A stretch of DNA of 26,201 nucleotides, taken from an uncultured Oscillospiraceae bacterium. GTDB taxonomy: Bacteria > Bacillota > Clostridia > Oscillospirales > Acutalibacteraceae. The stretch lies in NCBI GenBank assembly GCA_900543395.1, contig UQQT01000033.1, forward strand, positions 1-26,201, written 5' to 3'. Of this stretch, positions 13,037 through 21,576 are shown one piece after another; position 1 is the stretch's first letter, and each line of letters starts with the position of its first letter. The position numbers and the translations under genes are program-made. The notes under the pieces are model-generated. The model ran no database searches, had not been told where the DNA came from, and worked only from the letters and a program-made list of their open reading frames with translations.

Positions 13037-15121
13037 TTGAGAAGAACGATATACTGCGGACTTGTCCGCGAGAGCCATATCGGTCAGCGAATCACGGTCA
13101 CGGGCTGGATGCTGACGAAGCGCGATATGGGCGGTGTTATTTTCCTTGATTTAAGAGACAGAGAGGGCGTTTTGCAGGTCGTATGCAACGCGCAGAATTT
13201 ATCACCCGACGAATTCGCCGTCGCCGAGGGACTTCGCAATCAGTCCGTCGTTCTGTGTGAGGGCGTTGTCAGACTCCGCGACGAGGAGACGGTTAACGAA
13301 AAGTTAGTAACCGGTACCGTCGAGCTTATGGCTGACAAGATAGAGCTTATCTCGACGAGCGAAACGCTCCCGTTTTCGCTTGACGACGACGCGCAGATAA
13401 GAGAGGATTTGAGACTTAAATACAGATTTCTCGATTTGCGCCGCCCCGTTATGATTAATAATCTTAAAATAAGACATAAGATTCAGAAGGTTACGGAGGA
13501 TTATCTTGACAAGGAGGGTTTTCTCTGTGTTGAGACTCCCATGCTCATGAAGTCGACTCCCGAGGGCGCGAGGGATTATATAGTCCCCAGCCGTGTTCAC
13601 CCCGGCACGTTCTACGCGCTGCCCCAGTCGCCCCAGATATTCAAGCAGATTCTCATGGTCGGCGGTATCGATAAGTATTATCAGGTCGCCAGATGCTTCA
13701 GAGACGAGGATTTGAGAGCCGACAGACAGCCGGAGTTTACGCAGGTTGACATGGAGATGTCGTTCGTAGAGCAGGAGGACGTTCTCGTTCATCTTGAAAA
13801 ATTATTCAAGCATATATTCAAGGAGATAAAGGGCGTCGAATACACCGAAGCATTCCCCCGTCTTACGTGGACGGAATGTATGGACGTGTACGGAAGCGAC
13901 AAGCCCGATTTGAGATTCGGACTGCCGATAGTCGATATTACCGATATCGCAAAAACGTGCAGCTTCTCCGTATTCAGAAAGGCTGCCGACAACGGCGGAG
14001 TCGTCAGAGCGATTAACGTAAAGGGCGGAGCGGAGTTTACGCGTACCGTAATCGAGAATCTGACAGAAAAAGCGACTTCCTACGGTGCAAAGGGCATGGC
14101 GTGGATTGCGATAAGACCCGACGGCGAGATTTATTCGCTTCTTACGAAATTCTTTGCAAAAGAGGATATCGACGCAATCGTAAAGGCTGTTAACGCCGAA
14201 CCCGGCGACTTCATTCTGTTCTGCGCGGACAAACTTGCGACGGTAAGACGCGTTCTCGGCAATTTAAGACTCGACGTTGCCGATATTCAGCATTTGAGAA
14301 ATAAAGACGATTATAAATTTATGATAGTCACCGACTTCCCGCAGTTCGAGTGGAGCGACGAGGAAAACAGATTCATGGCGACTCATCACCCGTTTACAAT
14401 GCCGTACGAGGAGGACGTTCAGTATCTGATGACCGACCCCGGCAGGGTCAGAGCGCAGGCGTACGACGTTGTTTTAAACGGTATCGAATTGGGCAGCGGC
14501 AGCGTCAGAATTCATAAGCCCGACGTTCAGACAAAGATGTTCGAGGCTCTCGGCTTTACCGACGAGCAGATCGAGGACCGCTTCGGATTCATGGTCAACG
14601 CGTTTAAATACGGAACGCCCCCGCACGCGGGCTTTGCGTTCGGACTTGACAGATTCGTAATGCTCATGGTCGGCGCGGATTCATTAAGAGACGTTATAGC
14701 GTTCCCGAAAACGAAGGACGCGTCCTGTCCGCTTACCGGCGCGCCCGACTACGTAGACCCGGCGCAGCTTGAGGTGTTGAATTTAGGCTCCGCGCTCGAA
14801 AAGCACGACAGCGAAGAAAAAAAAGAAAAGAAAAAGAAAGCCGTCGAAATAGACGTTGACGCGGTAGCGAATCTTGCAAGATTAAGCCTCTCCGAGGACG
14901 AGAAAAAGAGCATGAAGAAGGAGCTTGTCTCTATAATAGATTTCGCCGACACGCTTGCGGGAATCGATACGACAGGCGTTGACATAACCGCGCACGTCGT
15001 TCCTATGAGCAATGTTTTCAGACCCGACGAGGTCACGAATAAGCCCGACAGAGACGAGCTTCTCGCTTCCGCCCCCGCGAAAGAGGACGGATGCGTGTTC
15101 GTTCCGCAGGTTGTGGAGTAA
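13037..15121 (+). CDS. aspS-gatC: Aspartyl-tRNA synthetase fused to GatC
   Basis: Residues 1-590 are a complete bacterial AspRS: an N-terminal anticodon-binding OB fold, class II motif 2 (RCFRDEDLRADRQPEF), an inserted GAD-type domain, and motif 3 (GFAFGLDRFVMLM). A lysine/glutamate linker (about 593-602) leads into residues 603-694, a full-length GatC (DVDAVANLARLSLSEDEK, then VVPMSNVFRPDEV). GatC is normally a separate protein of about 95 residues. The residue at 31, in KRDMGG, is Met, where E. coli AspRS has Leu and many non-discriminating enzymes have His. Given the Asn T-box and gatA/gatB next to it, the enzyme is inferred to be non-discriminating and to supply Asp-tRNA(Asn). GGAGG lies 7 bases ahead of the TTG start at 13037. 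The linker is encoded by an A8 tract (14817-14824). Confidence 0.92.
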   Translation: MRRTIYCGLVRESHIGQRITVTGWMLTKRDMGGVIFLDLRDREGVLQVVCNAQNLSPDEFAVAEGLRNQSVVLCEGVVRLRDEETVNEKLVTGTVELMADKIELISTSETLPFSLDDDAQIREDLRLKYRFLDLRRPVMINNLKIRHKIQKVTEDYLDKEGFLCVETPMLMKSTPEGARDYIVPSRVHPGTFYALPQSPQIFKQILMVGGIDKYYQVARCFRDEDLRADRQPEFTQVDMEMSFVEQEDVLVHLEKLFKHIFKEIKGVEYTEAFPRLTWTECMDVYGSDKPDLRFGLPIVDITDIAKTCSFSVFRKAADNGGVVRAINVKGGAEFTRTVIENLTEKATSYGAKGMAWIAIRPDGEIYSLLTKFFAKEDIDAIVKAVNAEPGDFILFCADKLATVRRVLGNLRLDVADIQHLRNKDDYKFMIVTDFPQFEWSDEENRFMATHHPFTMPYEEDVQYLMTDPGRVRAQAYDVVLNGIELGSGSVRIHKPDVQTKMFEALGFTDEQIEDRFGFMVNAFKYGTPPHAGFAFGLDRFVMLMVGADSLRDVIAFPKTKDASCPLTGAPDYVDPAQLEVLNLGSALEKHDSEEKKEKKKKAVEIDVDAVANLARLSLSEDEKKSMKKELVSIIDFADTLAGIDTTGVDITAHVVPMSNVFRPDEVTNKPDRDELLASAPAKEDGCVFVPQVVE

Positions 15122-15133
15122 GGAGGCAGGACG

Positions 15134-16585
15134 ATGGATATACGTAAATTAACGGTTGAACAGTTAAGCTCAATGCTTAAAAACAAAGAGATATCGTCTC
15201 TCGAGCTGACGAAAGAGTATCTTGAATATGCCAAGACCTCCGATGAGAAAATAGGCGCGTACCTGCGTTTCTGCGAGGACACTGCTCTTGACGGCGCGAA
15301 GAACGCCGACGAGAAAATAGCCCGCGGAGACTCGTCCGCTCTTACGGGAATCCCGTACGGACTTAAGGACAATATATGCACTAAGGGCGAGATTACGTCC
15401 TGCGCTTCGAAAATGCTCGAAAATTTCGTTCCGCCTTACGACGCGTTCGTTTATAACAAGTTAAACGAAGAGGGCGCGGTAATGCTCGGCAAGACGAACA
15501 TGGACGAATTCGCCATGGGTTCCACTAATGAGAATTCGGCGTTCAAGCCGGTTCACAATCCGAGGGATTTATCACGCGTACCCGGCGGAAGCTCGGGCGG
15601 TTCGGCGGCCGCGGTCGCTTCGGACGAGGCTCCTTTCGCGCTCGGTTCGGACACCGGCGGTTCCATACGTCAGCCCGCCGCGTTCTGCGGAGTTGTCGGA
15701 ATGAAGCCGACGTACGGCGCCGTTTCGAGAAACGGTCTCGTCGCGTTCGCTTCGTCGCTTGACCAGATAGGACCGCTTACCAAAACTGTTAAGGACTCTG
15801 CGATTGTTCTTAACGCAATAGCCGGTCATGACAAGCTCGACTCCACATCCGTTGACAGAGAGCCCGGCAATCTCTTAGAGGATATCGGCAAGGACGTAAA
15901 GGGCATGAAGATAGCTCTGCCAAAGGAGTATTTCGGCGAGGGTATCGGCGAGGACGTAAAGTCCGCGGTTCTTAATGCCGCCAAAGTATACGAGAAAATG
16001 GGAGCCGTCGTCGAGGAGGTTTCTGTTCCGACAATGAAATACGCTCTGCCCGCATACTACGTTATTTCCTCCGCCGAGGCTTCGTCAAACCTTTCAAGAT
16101 TCGACGGCGTACGCTACGGCTACAGGTCAAAAAATTACGAGGATATCACCGAGCTTTACAAGAATACGAGAAGCGAGGGCTTCGGCAGCGAGGTCAAGAG
16201 ACGTATAATGCTCGGATGCTTCGCGTTAAGCTCGGGTTATTACGACGCTTATTATAAAAAGGCATTACAGGTCAGAACGCTTATCATGCGTGATTTTAAT
16301 AATATATTTAAAGATTATTCGTGCATACTTTCTCCCGTCGCTCCGACCGCCGCATATAAATTAAACGAAAAAACGAGCGATCCGCTCGAAATGTATATGG
16401 GCGATATCTACACCGTACCCGTAAACATAGCCGGTATTCCCGCGCTCAGCATGCCCTGCGGCGAGGATAGAGACGGCATGCCCGTAGGTATGCAGCTTCT
16501 GGGCAAGGCGTTCGATGAGAAAACGCTGTACAGATTAGGCTTCGCGTTCGAGCGCGAGACCGGCGCGTATCATCTTAATAAATGA
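15134..16585 (+). CDS. gatA: Asp-tRNA(Asn)/Glu-tRNA(Gln) amidotransferase subunit A
   Basis: GatA is the glutaminase subunit that releases ammonia for GatB. The amidase-signature catalytic triad is visible: Lys78 (GLKDN), cis-Ser153 (GGSSGGS) and Ser177 (GSDTGGSIRQP). The length of 483 residues is normal. GGAGG lies 7 bases ahead of the ATG, directly after the stop of the AspRS-GatC fusion 12 bases upstream. Its physical partner GatC is the C-terminal domain of that upstream protein. It is controlled by the Asn T-box. Confidence 0.97.
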   Translation: MDIRKLTVEQLSSMLKNKEISSLELTKEYLEYAKTSDEKIGAYLRFCEDTALDGAKNADEKIARGDSSALTGIPYGLKDNICTKGEITSCASKMLENFVPPYDAFVYNKLNEEGAVMLGKTNMDEFAMGSTNENSAFKPVHNPRDLSRVPGGSSGGSAAAVASDEAPFALGSDTGGSIRQPAAFCGVVGMKPTYGAVSRNGLVAFASSLDQIGPLTKTVKDSAIVLNAIAGHDKLDSTSVDREPGNLLEDIGKDVKGMKIALPKEYFGEGIGEDVKSAVLNAAKVYEKMGAVVEEVSVPTMKYALPAYYVISSAEASSNLSRFDGVRYGYRSKNYEDITELYKNTRSEGFGSEVKRRIMLGCFALSSGYYDAYYKKALQVRTLIMRDFNNIFKDYSCILSPVAPTAAYKLNEKTSDPLEMYMGDIYTVPVNIAGIPALSMPCGEDRDGMPVGMQLLGKAFDEKTLYRLGFAFERETGAYHLNK

Positions 16586-16607
16586 CGGACGGAAGGAGAG
16601 AGTTTAA

Positions 16608-18041
16608 ATGAATTATTATAAGGGTTACGAAATGGTCATAGGACTCGAGGTTCACTGCGAGTTAAAGACCGAAACCAAAATATTCTGCGGCTGTCCCACT
16701 TCGTTCGGAGCCGAACCGAATACGCAGTGCTGTCCGGTCTGCATGGGCATGCCCGGCACGCTTCCCGTGCTTAACGGCAAGGTCGTTGACTACGCGATAA
16801 AGGCGGGCGTTGCGACGAACTGCACTATTGCAAAGTATTCGAAACAGGACAGAAAAAACTATTTTTATCCCGATTTGCCCAAGGCTTATCAGATTTCGCA
16901 GTACGACCTGCCGTTGTGCGAACACGGCTGGCTTGAAATCGAGGGCGAGAACGGGGCTAAGAAGATAGGAATTACGAGAATTCATATAGAGGAGGACGCA
17001 GGCAAGCTTGTCCACATCCCCGGCAAGGGTACGCTTATCGACTGCAACCGCTGCGGTGTTCCCCTTATCGAAATCGTTTCCGAGCCCGACATCAGAAGCG
17101 CTCAGGAAGCCGTCGCTTATATGAAGAAGCTTCGCGCCATTATTCTTTACACGGGTATATCCGACTGTAAGATGCAGGAGGGCTCGCTCAGATGCGACGT
17201 TAACCTCTCCGTCAGAAAGAAGGGCGGGGAGAAATTCGGAACGAGAACGGAAATGAAGAACCTGAACTCGTTTACGTTCATTCAGAAGGCTATCGAGTAC
17301 GAATATAAACGCCAGGTCGACGAACTCGAGGCGGGCGGAACGATAGTACAGGAGACTCGCCGTTACGACCAGGCAAGCGGTAAGACGTTTACCATGAGAA
17401 CGAAAGAGGACGCGAACGACTACCGTTATTTCCCCGATCCCGACCTTGCGCCGATTATAACCTCGGACGAAAAATTAAAGAAGCTCACAGATTCAATCCC
17501 CGAGCTTCCCGACGTAAGAAAGAAATTGTACGTCGAAAAATATTCGCTCACGCCCTATGACGCGGAGCTTATCACGAACGAAATGGAGATTGCCGACTAT
17601 TTCGAAAAGGCATCGAAATGCACAAGTTATCACAAGATTCTCGCAAACCTCATTATTTCCGATGTAATGAAGCTTCTCGACGCGGATTCTTATAATGTAA
17701 AAATTTCGCCCGAACACCTTGCCTCGATTGCAGAAATGCTCGGAACGACCGAGATAAATTCCTCTGTCGGCAAAAAGGTTATCAAGGCTCTCTGGGAGAA
17801 CGATACCGACCCCGTCAAATACGTTAAGGACAATGATTTGAATCAGATAAATGACAGGGATACGCTTCTGAAAGCCGTTCTCTCCGCTATAGAATCAAAC
17901 CCGAAGTCCGTCGCGGATTATAAGAAGGGCAAGACTGCCGCGGCGAAAGCGATAATGGGTCATGTCATGGCGAAAACGCAGGGCAGGGGCAACCCCGTTT
18001 TAATCGGCGAAATACTTGACGGGGAGCTTAAAAAGCTTTAA
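16608..18041 (+). CDS. gatB: Asp-tRNA(Asn)/Glu-tRNA(Gln) amidotransferase subunit B
   Basis: GatB is the kinase/amidation subunit that activates the misacylated Asp or Glu on tRNA and adds ammonia channelled from GatA. The N-terminal catalytic cradle opens with MVIGLEVHCEL and carries the zinc-type cysteines CGCP and CCPVC (residues 24-45), then YFYPDLPKAYQISQYD and EDAGKL. The tail is the helical YqeY-like tRNA-binding domain ending in RGNPVLIGEILDGELKKL. The length of 477 residues is standard. GGAGAG lies ahead of the ATG. The stop overlaps the next gene's start by one base (TAATG). Confidence 0.97.
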   Translation: MNYYKGYEMVIGLEVHCELKTETKIFCGCPTSFGAEPNTQCCPVCMGMPGTLPVLNGKVVDYAIKAGVATNCTIAKYSKQDRKNYFYPDLPKAYQISQYDLPLCEHGWLEIEGENGAKKIGITRIHIEEDAGKLVHIPGKGTLIDCNRCGVPLIEIVSEPDIRSAQEAVAYMKKLRAIILYTGISDCKMQEGSLRCDVNLSVRKKGGEKFGTRTEMKNLNSFTFIQKAIEYEYKRQVDELEAGGTIVQETRRYDQASGKTFTMRTKEDANDYRYFPDPDLAPIITSDEKLKKLTDSIPELPDVRKKLYVEKYSLTPYDAELITNEMEIADYFEKASKCTSYHKILANLIISDVMKLLDADSYNVKISPEHLASIAEMLGTTEINSSVGKKVIKALWENDTDPVKYVKDNDLNQINDRDTLLKAVLSAIESNPKSVADYKKGKTAAAKAIMGHVMAKTQGRGNPVLIGEILDGELKKL

Positions 18042-18607
18042 TGGCGTTTATGGAATTTATAAAATCCGATTTATTCGTGCGAATTGTCGGATTTATAGGA
18101 ATTGTTTTAACGTTTATCGCGTTTCAGAGCAACAAACATAAGAATATTGTGCTTATTAAGCTTACGTCGGAATTTATATTCGGCATACAGTATCTGCTCG
18201 TCGGCGCATATACGGGGTGCGTTCTCAATGTGCTCGGCTCCGTCAGAAATTTCACGTACTTAAAGCTTGACGAAAAGGGCAAAAGCACGCGTATCGCAAT
18301 GCTCATATTCATGGCGGTATTCACCGTTTCTGCGATTCTCACATGGGACGGATGGCTGTCGGTATTTCCGCTTATCGGAAAGCTGTTTTCAACCGCCGCA
18401 TATTCGATGAAAAATCCGAGAAAGATAAGATTTTTAAACGTTCCGACTGCGATAATGTGGGTTGTTTACAACGTTACGTTTCACATGTGGGAGGCTCTGT
18501 TTGCAGACTCTATGAGCCTTGTTTCCGTCGCAATCGCGATATACAGATTCGACATAAAGCCCTGTCTTGCAAAAAAGAAGGAAACAGTGAAGCGCTCTGC
18601 TTCTTGA
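18041..18607 (+). CDS. YgjV-like inner membrane protein
   Basis: This 188-residue protein has about five or six short hydrophobic segments (residues 10-27, 40-60, 85-103, 108-120, 130-150 and 155-172) and the SNKHKNIVLIKL, VRNFTYLKLDEKGKS and IYRFDI pattern of the YgjV/Imp family of bacterial membrane proteins, whose function is unknown. Its ATG overlaps the gatB stop, so it is translationally coupled to the Asn-tRNA operon. Whether that link is functional is unclear. The last codons overlap the strong promoter of the aldolase gene. Confidence 0.75.
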   Translation: MAFMEFIKSDLFVRIVGFIGIVLTFIAFQSNKHKNIVLIKLTSEFIFGIQYLLVGAYTGCVLNVLGSVRNFTYLKLDEKGKSTRIAMLIFMAVFTVSAILTWDGWLSVFPLIGKLFSTAAYSMKNPRKIRFLNVPTAIMWVVYNVTFHMWEALFADSMSLVSVAIAIYRFDIKPCLAKKKETVKRSAS

Positions 18608-18632
18608 CAAACTCATTTAGGGCGTATATAAT
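18604..18632 (+). promoter_or_regulatory. Consensus sigma-A promoter of the aldolase gene
   Basis: A perfect TTGACA (18604-18609), a 17-base spacer and a perfect TATAAT (18627-18632). It overlaps the YgjV-like stop codon and predicts high expression, as expected for a glycolytic gene. Confidence 0.92.
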
Positions 18633-18672
18633 GTTAAATGAAAAAATTTTTTAATAATTAGGAGTGTTAAAT

Positions 18673-19608
18673 ATGCCTCTTGTAACAACAACGGAAATGT
18701 TCAAAAAAGCATACGAGGGCGGTTATGCCGTCGGCGCTTTCAATGTTAATAACATGGAGATAGTCCAGGGTATCACCGAGGCCGCCGCAGAGCTTAAGGC
18801 TCCCCTTATTCTTCAGGTTTCGGCAGGCGCGAGAAAGTACGCTAACCATACGTACCTTACAAAGCTCGTTGAGGCCGCCGTTATCGAGACGGGTCTCCCC
18901 ATCGCTCTTCACCTTGACCACGGCGCGGATTTCGATATATGCAAAAGCTGTATCGACGGCGGTTTTACCTCCGTTATGATTGACGGCTCTCATCATCCTT
19001 ACGAGGAGAACGTTGCTCTCACCGCCAAGGTTGTTGAGTACGCTCACGCTCACGGCGTTGTCGTCGAGGGCGAGCTCGGTCAGCTTGCGGGTATCGAGGA
19101 CGACGTTAACGTTTCCGACGAGAACGCCTGCTATACAAGACCCGAGGAGGTACAGGATTTCGTAGAGAGAACCGGCGTTGACTCGCTCGCTATCGCTATC
19201 GGAACCTCTCACGGCGCATACAAATTCAAACCCGGTCAGGATCCCAAGCTCCGTCTTGATATTCTTGAAGAGGTCGGCAGGAGACTTCCCGGATTCCCCA
19301 TCGTTCTCCACGGTGCTTCATCCGTTCCTCAGGAGTTCGTTAAGGAAATCAACACCTACGGCGGAAACATGCCCAATGCTATCGGTATCCCCGAGTCCGA
19401 GCTTGCAAAGGCAGCTAAGATGGCTGTCTGCAAGATCAATATCGACTCCGACCTCCGTCTTGCGATGACCGCATCCATCCGTAAGTACTTCGCAGAGCAT
19501 CCCGAGCATTTCGATCCCCGTCAGTATCTCGCTCCCGCCAGAACCGCAATCAAGGACATGGTAGAGCATAAGATCAACGACGTTCTCGGCTGCGCGGGCA
19601 AGGCGTAA
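18673..19608 (+). CDS. fba: Class II fructose-1,6-bisphosphate aldolase
   Basis: This zinc-dependent glycolytic aldolase interconverts fructose 1,6-bisphosphate with glyceraldehyde 3-phosphate and dihydroxyacetone phosphate. Class II hallmarks are LHLDHG, the MIDGSHHPYEEN segment, EGELGQLAGIEDDV, GTSHGAYK and VLHGASSVP, which supply the catalytic Asp, zinc histidines and phosphate-binding residues. The ATG at 18673 is chosen because AGGAG lies 8 bases ahead; the GTG at 18664 overlaps that site. The 311-residue length is typical. Codon choice is more biased towards C-ending codons than its neighbours, as in highly expressed genes. It is monocistronic: strong promoter, and a long terminator 140 bases downstream. 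Confidence 0.96.
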   Translation: MPLVTTTEMFKKAYEGGYAVGAFNVNNMEIVQGITEAAAELKAPLILQVSAGARKYANHTYLTKLVEAAVIETGLPIALHLDHGADFDICKSCIDGGFTSVMIDGSHHPYEENVALTAKVVEYAHAHGVVVEGELGQLAGIEDDVNVSDENACYTRPEEVQDFVERTGVDSLAIAIGTSHGAYKFKPGQDPKLRLDILEEVGRRLPGFPIVLHGASSVPQEFVKEINTYGGNMPNAIGIPESELAKAAKMAVCKINIDSDLRLAMTASIRKYFAEHPEHFDPRQYLAPARTAIKDMVEHKINDVLGCAGKA

Positions 19609-19747
19609 GATAGGAGCCGTCACTTTCGGCGCATAAAGAATTTTTATCGTCTCGCGGTACTTATGTACAGCTTCGCCGATGAAAAAACTTTTCTGCATCC
19701 GAAATCATCCGGTTCGTCCGGTTTGATATGGATTTAATGTAAAACCG

Positions 19748-19805
19748 AATAAGATACAAAAAACGGAGCCGGCGAAAAAACCGGCTCCGTTTTTTGTATC
19801 TTATT
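19748..19805. terminator. Very strong bidirectional terminator, 25-bp perfect stem
   Basis: Positions 19748-19772 are the exact complement of 19781-19805 around an 8-base A-rich loop. The core CGGAGCCGG/CCGGCTCCG is followed by TTTTTTG on both strands. It serves the aldolase (plus) and the degenerate lipid-kinase gene (minus). Nothing identifiable lies in 19609-19747. Confidence 0.92.
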
Positions 19806-19824
19806 AATATGAAAATATATTTTT

Positions 19825-20419
19825 TTACTCAAACAATTCATTCTTAGGGGAGAGCAGGCGGACGGACTGCTTTTCCGCTTTTATATGCGCGGAGCGTATA
19901 TTTCCGCCGAATTCGCCGTCGAGCGGTCAGTCGACTCGGAGTCGAACGTAAATTTTATGTCTGAAGCGGTCAGCGATATAAGAGAATCACCGTCGTACTC
20001 ACCCTTTATCATTTTTTTGAGCATTGAGAAAAGTCCGAACGCACCGGTAATTTTTCTGACGAGCATAACCTCGAATTTGCCGTCGTTGAGTCTGACTTTG
20101 TTTTTGTCGAATTTAAACATTCCCGCGACGCTTAACGCGTTTGAAACCGCGCAGAAAAAGAACAGCCACGGACAAACGCACGAAGCCAAGAATCCGACGA
20201 TTGATATATTGTAATTTTTTAAAAACCCGAACGCGTTTGACTGCTCGTAATACATCATGGCGTTCACCGCGCTTACGAGCAGAGCCGTTCCCCGTAACGG
20301 CAGCAGAAAAACGCACATAAGACACAGCGCGATTCCGCACACCGCGACAAGCGTTTTAACGGCAAAAGAGTATTTTTTTTCGGGCTTTTTTCGGCGGTTT
20401 GTTCCTTGACTTCGGGCAT
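19825..20419 (-). pseudogene. Frameshifted chimera: membrane segment fused to a lipid-kinase C-terminus
   Basis: A perfect ribosome site (GAGGAGG, 20433-20427) lies 7 bases ahead of ATG 20419, which reads MPEVKEQTAEKSP and then loses frame at an A8 tract (20380-20373). One extra A would join it to the long frame KKYSFAVKTLVAVCG, which has two or three hydrophobic segments. From FFFCAVSNALSVAGMF onward the protein is a diverged copy of the C-terminal third of the neighbouring lipid kinase (FDKNKVRLNDGK, MLVRKI, LTASDIKF). Near 19935 frame is lost again by one base; the next frame continues DGEFGGNIR, then VRLLSPKNELFE to TAA 19825, matching the neighbour's tail. The GGDGTL catalytic half is absent. 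This is probably a remnant of a tandem duplication joined to a membrane gene. Confidence 0.72.
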
Positions 20420-20507
20420 AATAAATCCTCCTCGGCTTTATATGATTAATTATCACTTTTTTTGTAAACTGTTTAGGAATACACAAACAAAATGCATATT
20501 AAAACGC

Positions 20508-20540
20508 AAAAAAAGGAATCCGTCAATAAAGTCGGATTCC
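20508..20540 (-). terminator. Terminator of the uxaC-lipid kinase operon
   Basis: On the minus strand, GGAATCCG (20540-20533) pairs with CGGATTCC (20522-20515) and seven T follow. Confidence 0.8.
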
Positions 20541-20576
20541 GTGTGAAGTGTATATATTTATATTACTGCAAGTCGC

Positions 20577-20638
20577 ATGCGGGAGATATCTTCCCCTACA
20601 AAAGAATGTTTGTTTTCGGAACGGTAAATTATTGTTTA
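20577..20638. repeat. Dispersed palindromic repeat, copy A
   Basis: The segment contains the hairpin GCGGGAGATATC-TTCCCCTAC (20579-20599), then AAAGAATGTTTGT and AAATTATTGTTT (20626-20637). It matches 24731-24797 over its whole length with a few changes and a 4-base gap. It supplies the last codons and stop of the lipid kinase gene. Confidence 0.75.
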
Positions 20639-21558
20639 ATAAACAATTCGCTGTCCGGGCTTAAAAGTCTGACGGCGTGTTTTTTTATTTTTATATCCGC
20701 TTTTCGGATTTTGCCGCCGAACTCGCCGTCGGTTATCCAGGTTACGGGCGAATCGAATTCGAATTTAACTTCTGAAGCGGTCAAAAACAACAGCGAATCG
20801 CAATCGAGGTCGCCTCTCAAAAGCTTGAATACGGTGTCTATAAGTCCCGCTATGCCGTGAATTTTTCTGACGAGCATAATTTCATATTTTCCGTCGTTGA
20901 GACGGACTTTATTTTTATCGAAATTGAACATCCTCGCGACGCTCAAAGCGTTCGAAACCGCGCCGAAATAAAAATAATCGTCGAGCGTTTTGCCGTCGTA
21001 TTCTATTTTGATATGCTTGGGCTTCGCTTCAAGCACGGTCGGGATTACGTTGAATAAAAATCCGTTTAACGTGTATGCACTGTAGCCGAGTGCGTTTTTC
21101 ATCCTCTGCGGAGTCGAGTACGATATGTGAGTTCCGGGGCCGAAGCACGCGATATATGAAAATCCGTCCGAATTAAACGAAGCCGAATCATAAGTGTTGA
21201 CATTGCCCGAGGCTATAAGCTCGACGGCTTTGTTTACGTCGGTCGGAATGCCTACGGTCGCGGCGAGGTCGTTTGTCGAGCCTGTCGGAATGTAGCCCAC
21301 CGGTACATCGGAGCCGGAACGGACAACGCCCTTTATCGCCTCGCTCAAGGTTCCGTCGCCGCCGCAGACGGTCAGAACGTCGTATTTTTTAGCGTAGATA
21401 TACGAGAGTTCTTCCGCGTCGCCCCTGCACACCGTCAGCTTTACGTCGACGTCAAAATCATGATCTTCAAGCGTTTTCTTTATATAATTTACATCAGGAC
21501 GCTTTTCGTTTCTTCCCGCTTTGGGATTATAGATTATCAGAAGCTTTTTCCTTGTCAC
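20629..21558 (-). CDS. Diacylglycerol kinase-family lipid kinase
   Basis: This DagK/YegS/LCB5-type kinase phosphorylates diacylglycerol or a related lipid on the inner membrane face. The nucleotide-binding hallmarks are NPKAGRN near residue 11, VCGGDGTLSEAIKGV near residue 84 and GYIPTGSTNDLA near residue 109. The C-terminal beta domain carries VSNALSVARMF and FDKNKVRLNDGK. The length of 309 residues is normal. The start is GTG 21558 behind GGAAGTGAT. It is the third gene of uxaC-unknown-lipid kinase. Its last residues, IKQ, and its stop are encoded by a dispersed repeat. A degraded relative of its C-terminus lies immediately downstream. Confidence 0.92.
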   Translation of the reverse strand: MTRKKLLIIYNPKAGRNEKRPDVNYIKKTLEDHDFDVDVKLTVCRGDAEELSYIYAKKYDVLTVCGGDGTLSEAIKGVVRSGSDVPVGYIPTGSTNDLAATVGIPTDVNKAVELIASGNVNTYDSASFNSDGFSYIACFGPGTHISYSTPQRMKNALGYSAYTLNGFLFNVIPTVLEAKPKHIKIEYDGKTLDDYFYFGAVSNALSVARMFNFDKNKVRLNDGKYEIMLVRKIHGIAGLIDTVFKLLRGDLDCDSLLFLTASEVKFEFDSPVTWITDGEFGGKIRKADIKIKKHAVRLLSPDSELFIKQ

Positions 21559-21576
21559 AAAAAATCACTTCCCGTA

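Noticed and set aside
14749..15381. 210-codon minus-strand frame opposite the aspS-gatC/gatA junction
   Set aside because: It is serine-rich antisense of well-supported genes, spans a gene boundary and has no ribosome site. The same holds for the 214-codon frame opposite the aldolase (18667-19311).
20420..20486. TTG start at 20486 for the membrane/lipid-kinase chimera
   Set aside because: It has no ribosome site. The real signal is GAGGAGG-ATG at 20419 in a neighbouring frame, pointing to a frameshift.
20492..20860. 122-codon plus-strand frame, and a similar start at 24765-24950 (both contain MFVF..NYCL)
   Set aside because: The shared peptide start is only the translation of the dispersed repeat. 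The first frame is antisense to the lipid kinase and the second overlaps nfo.
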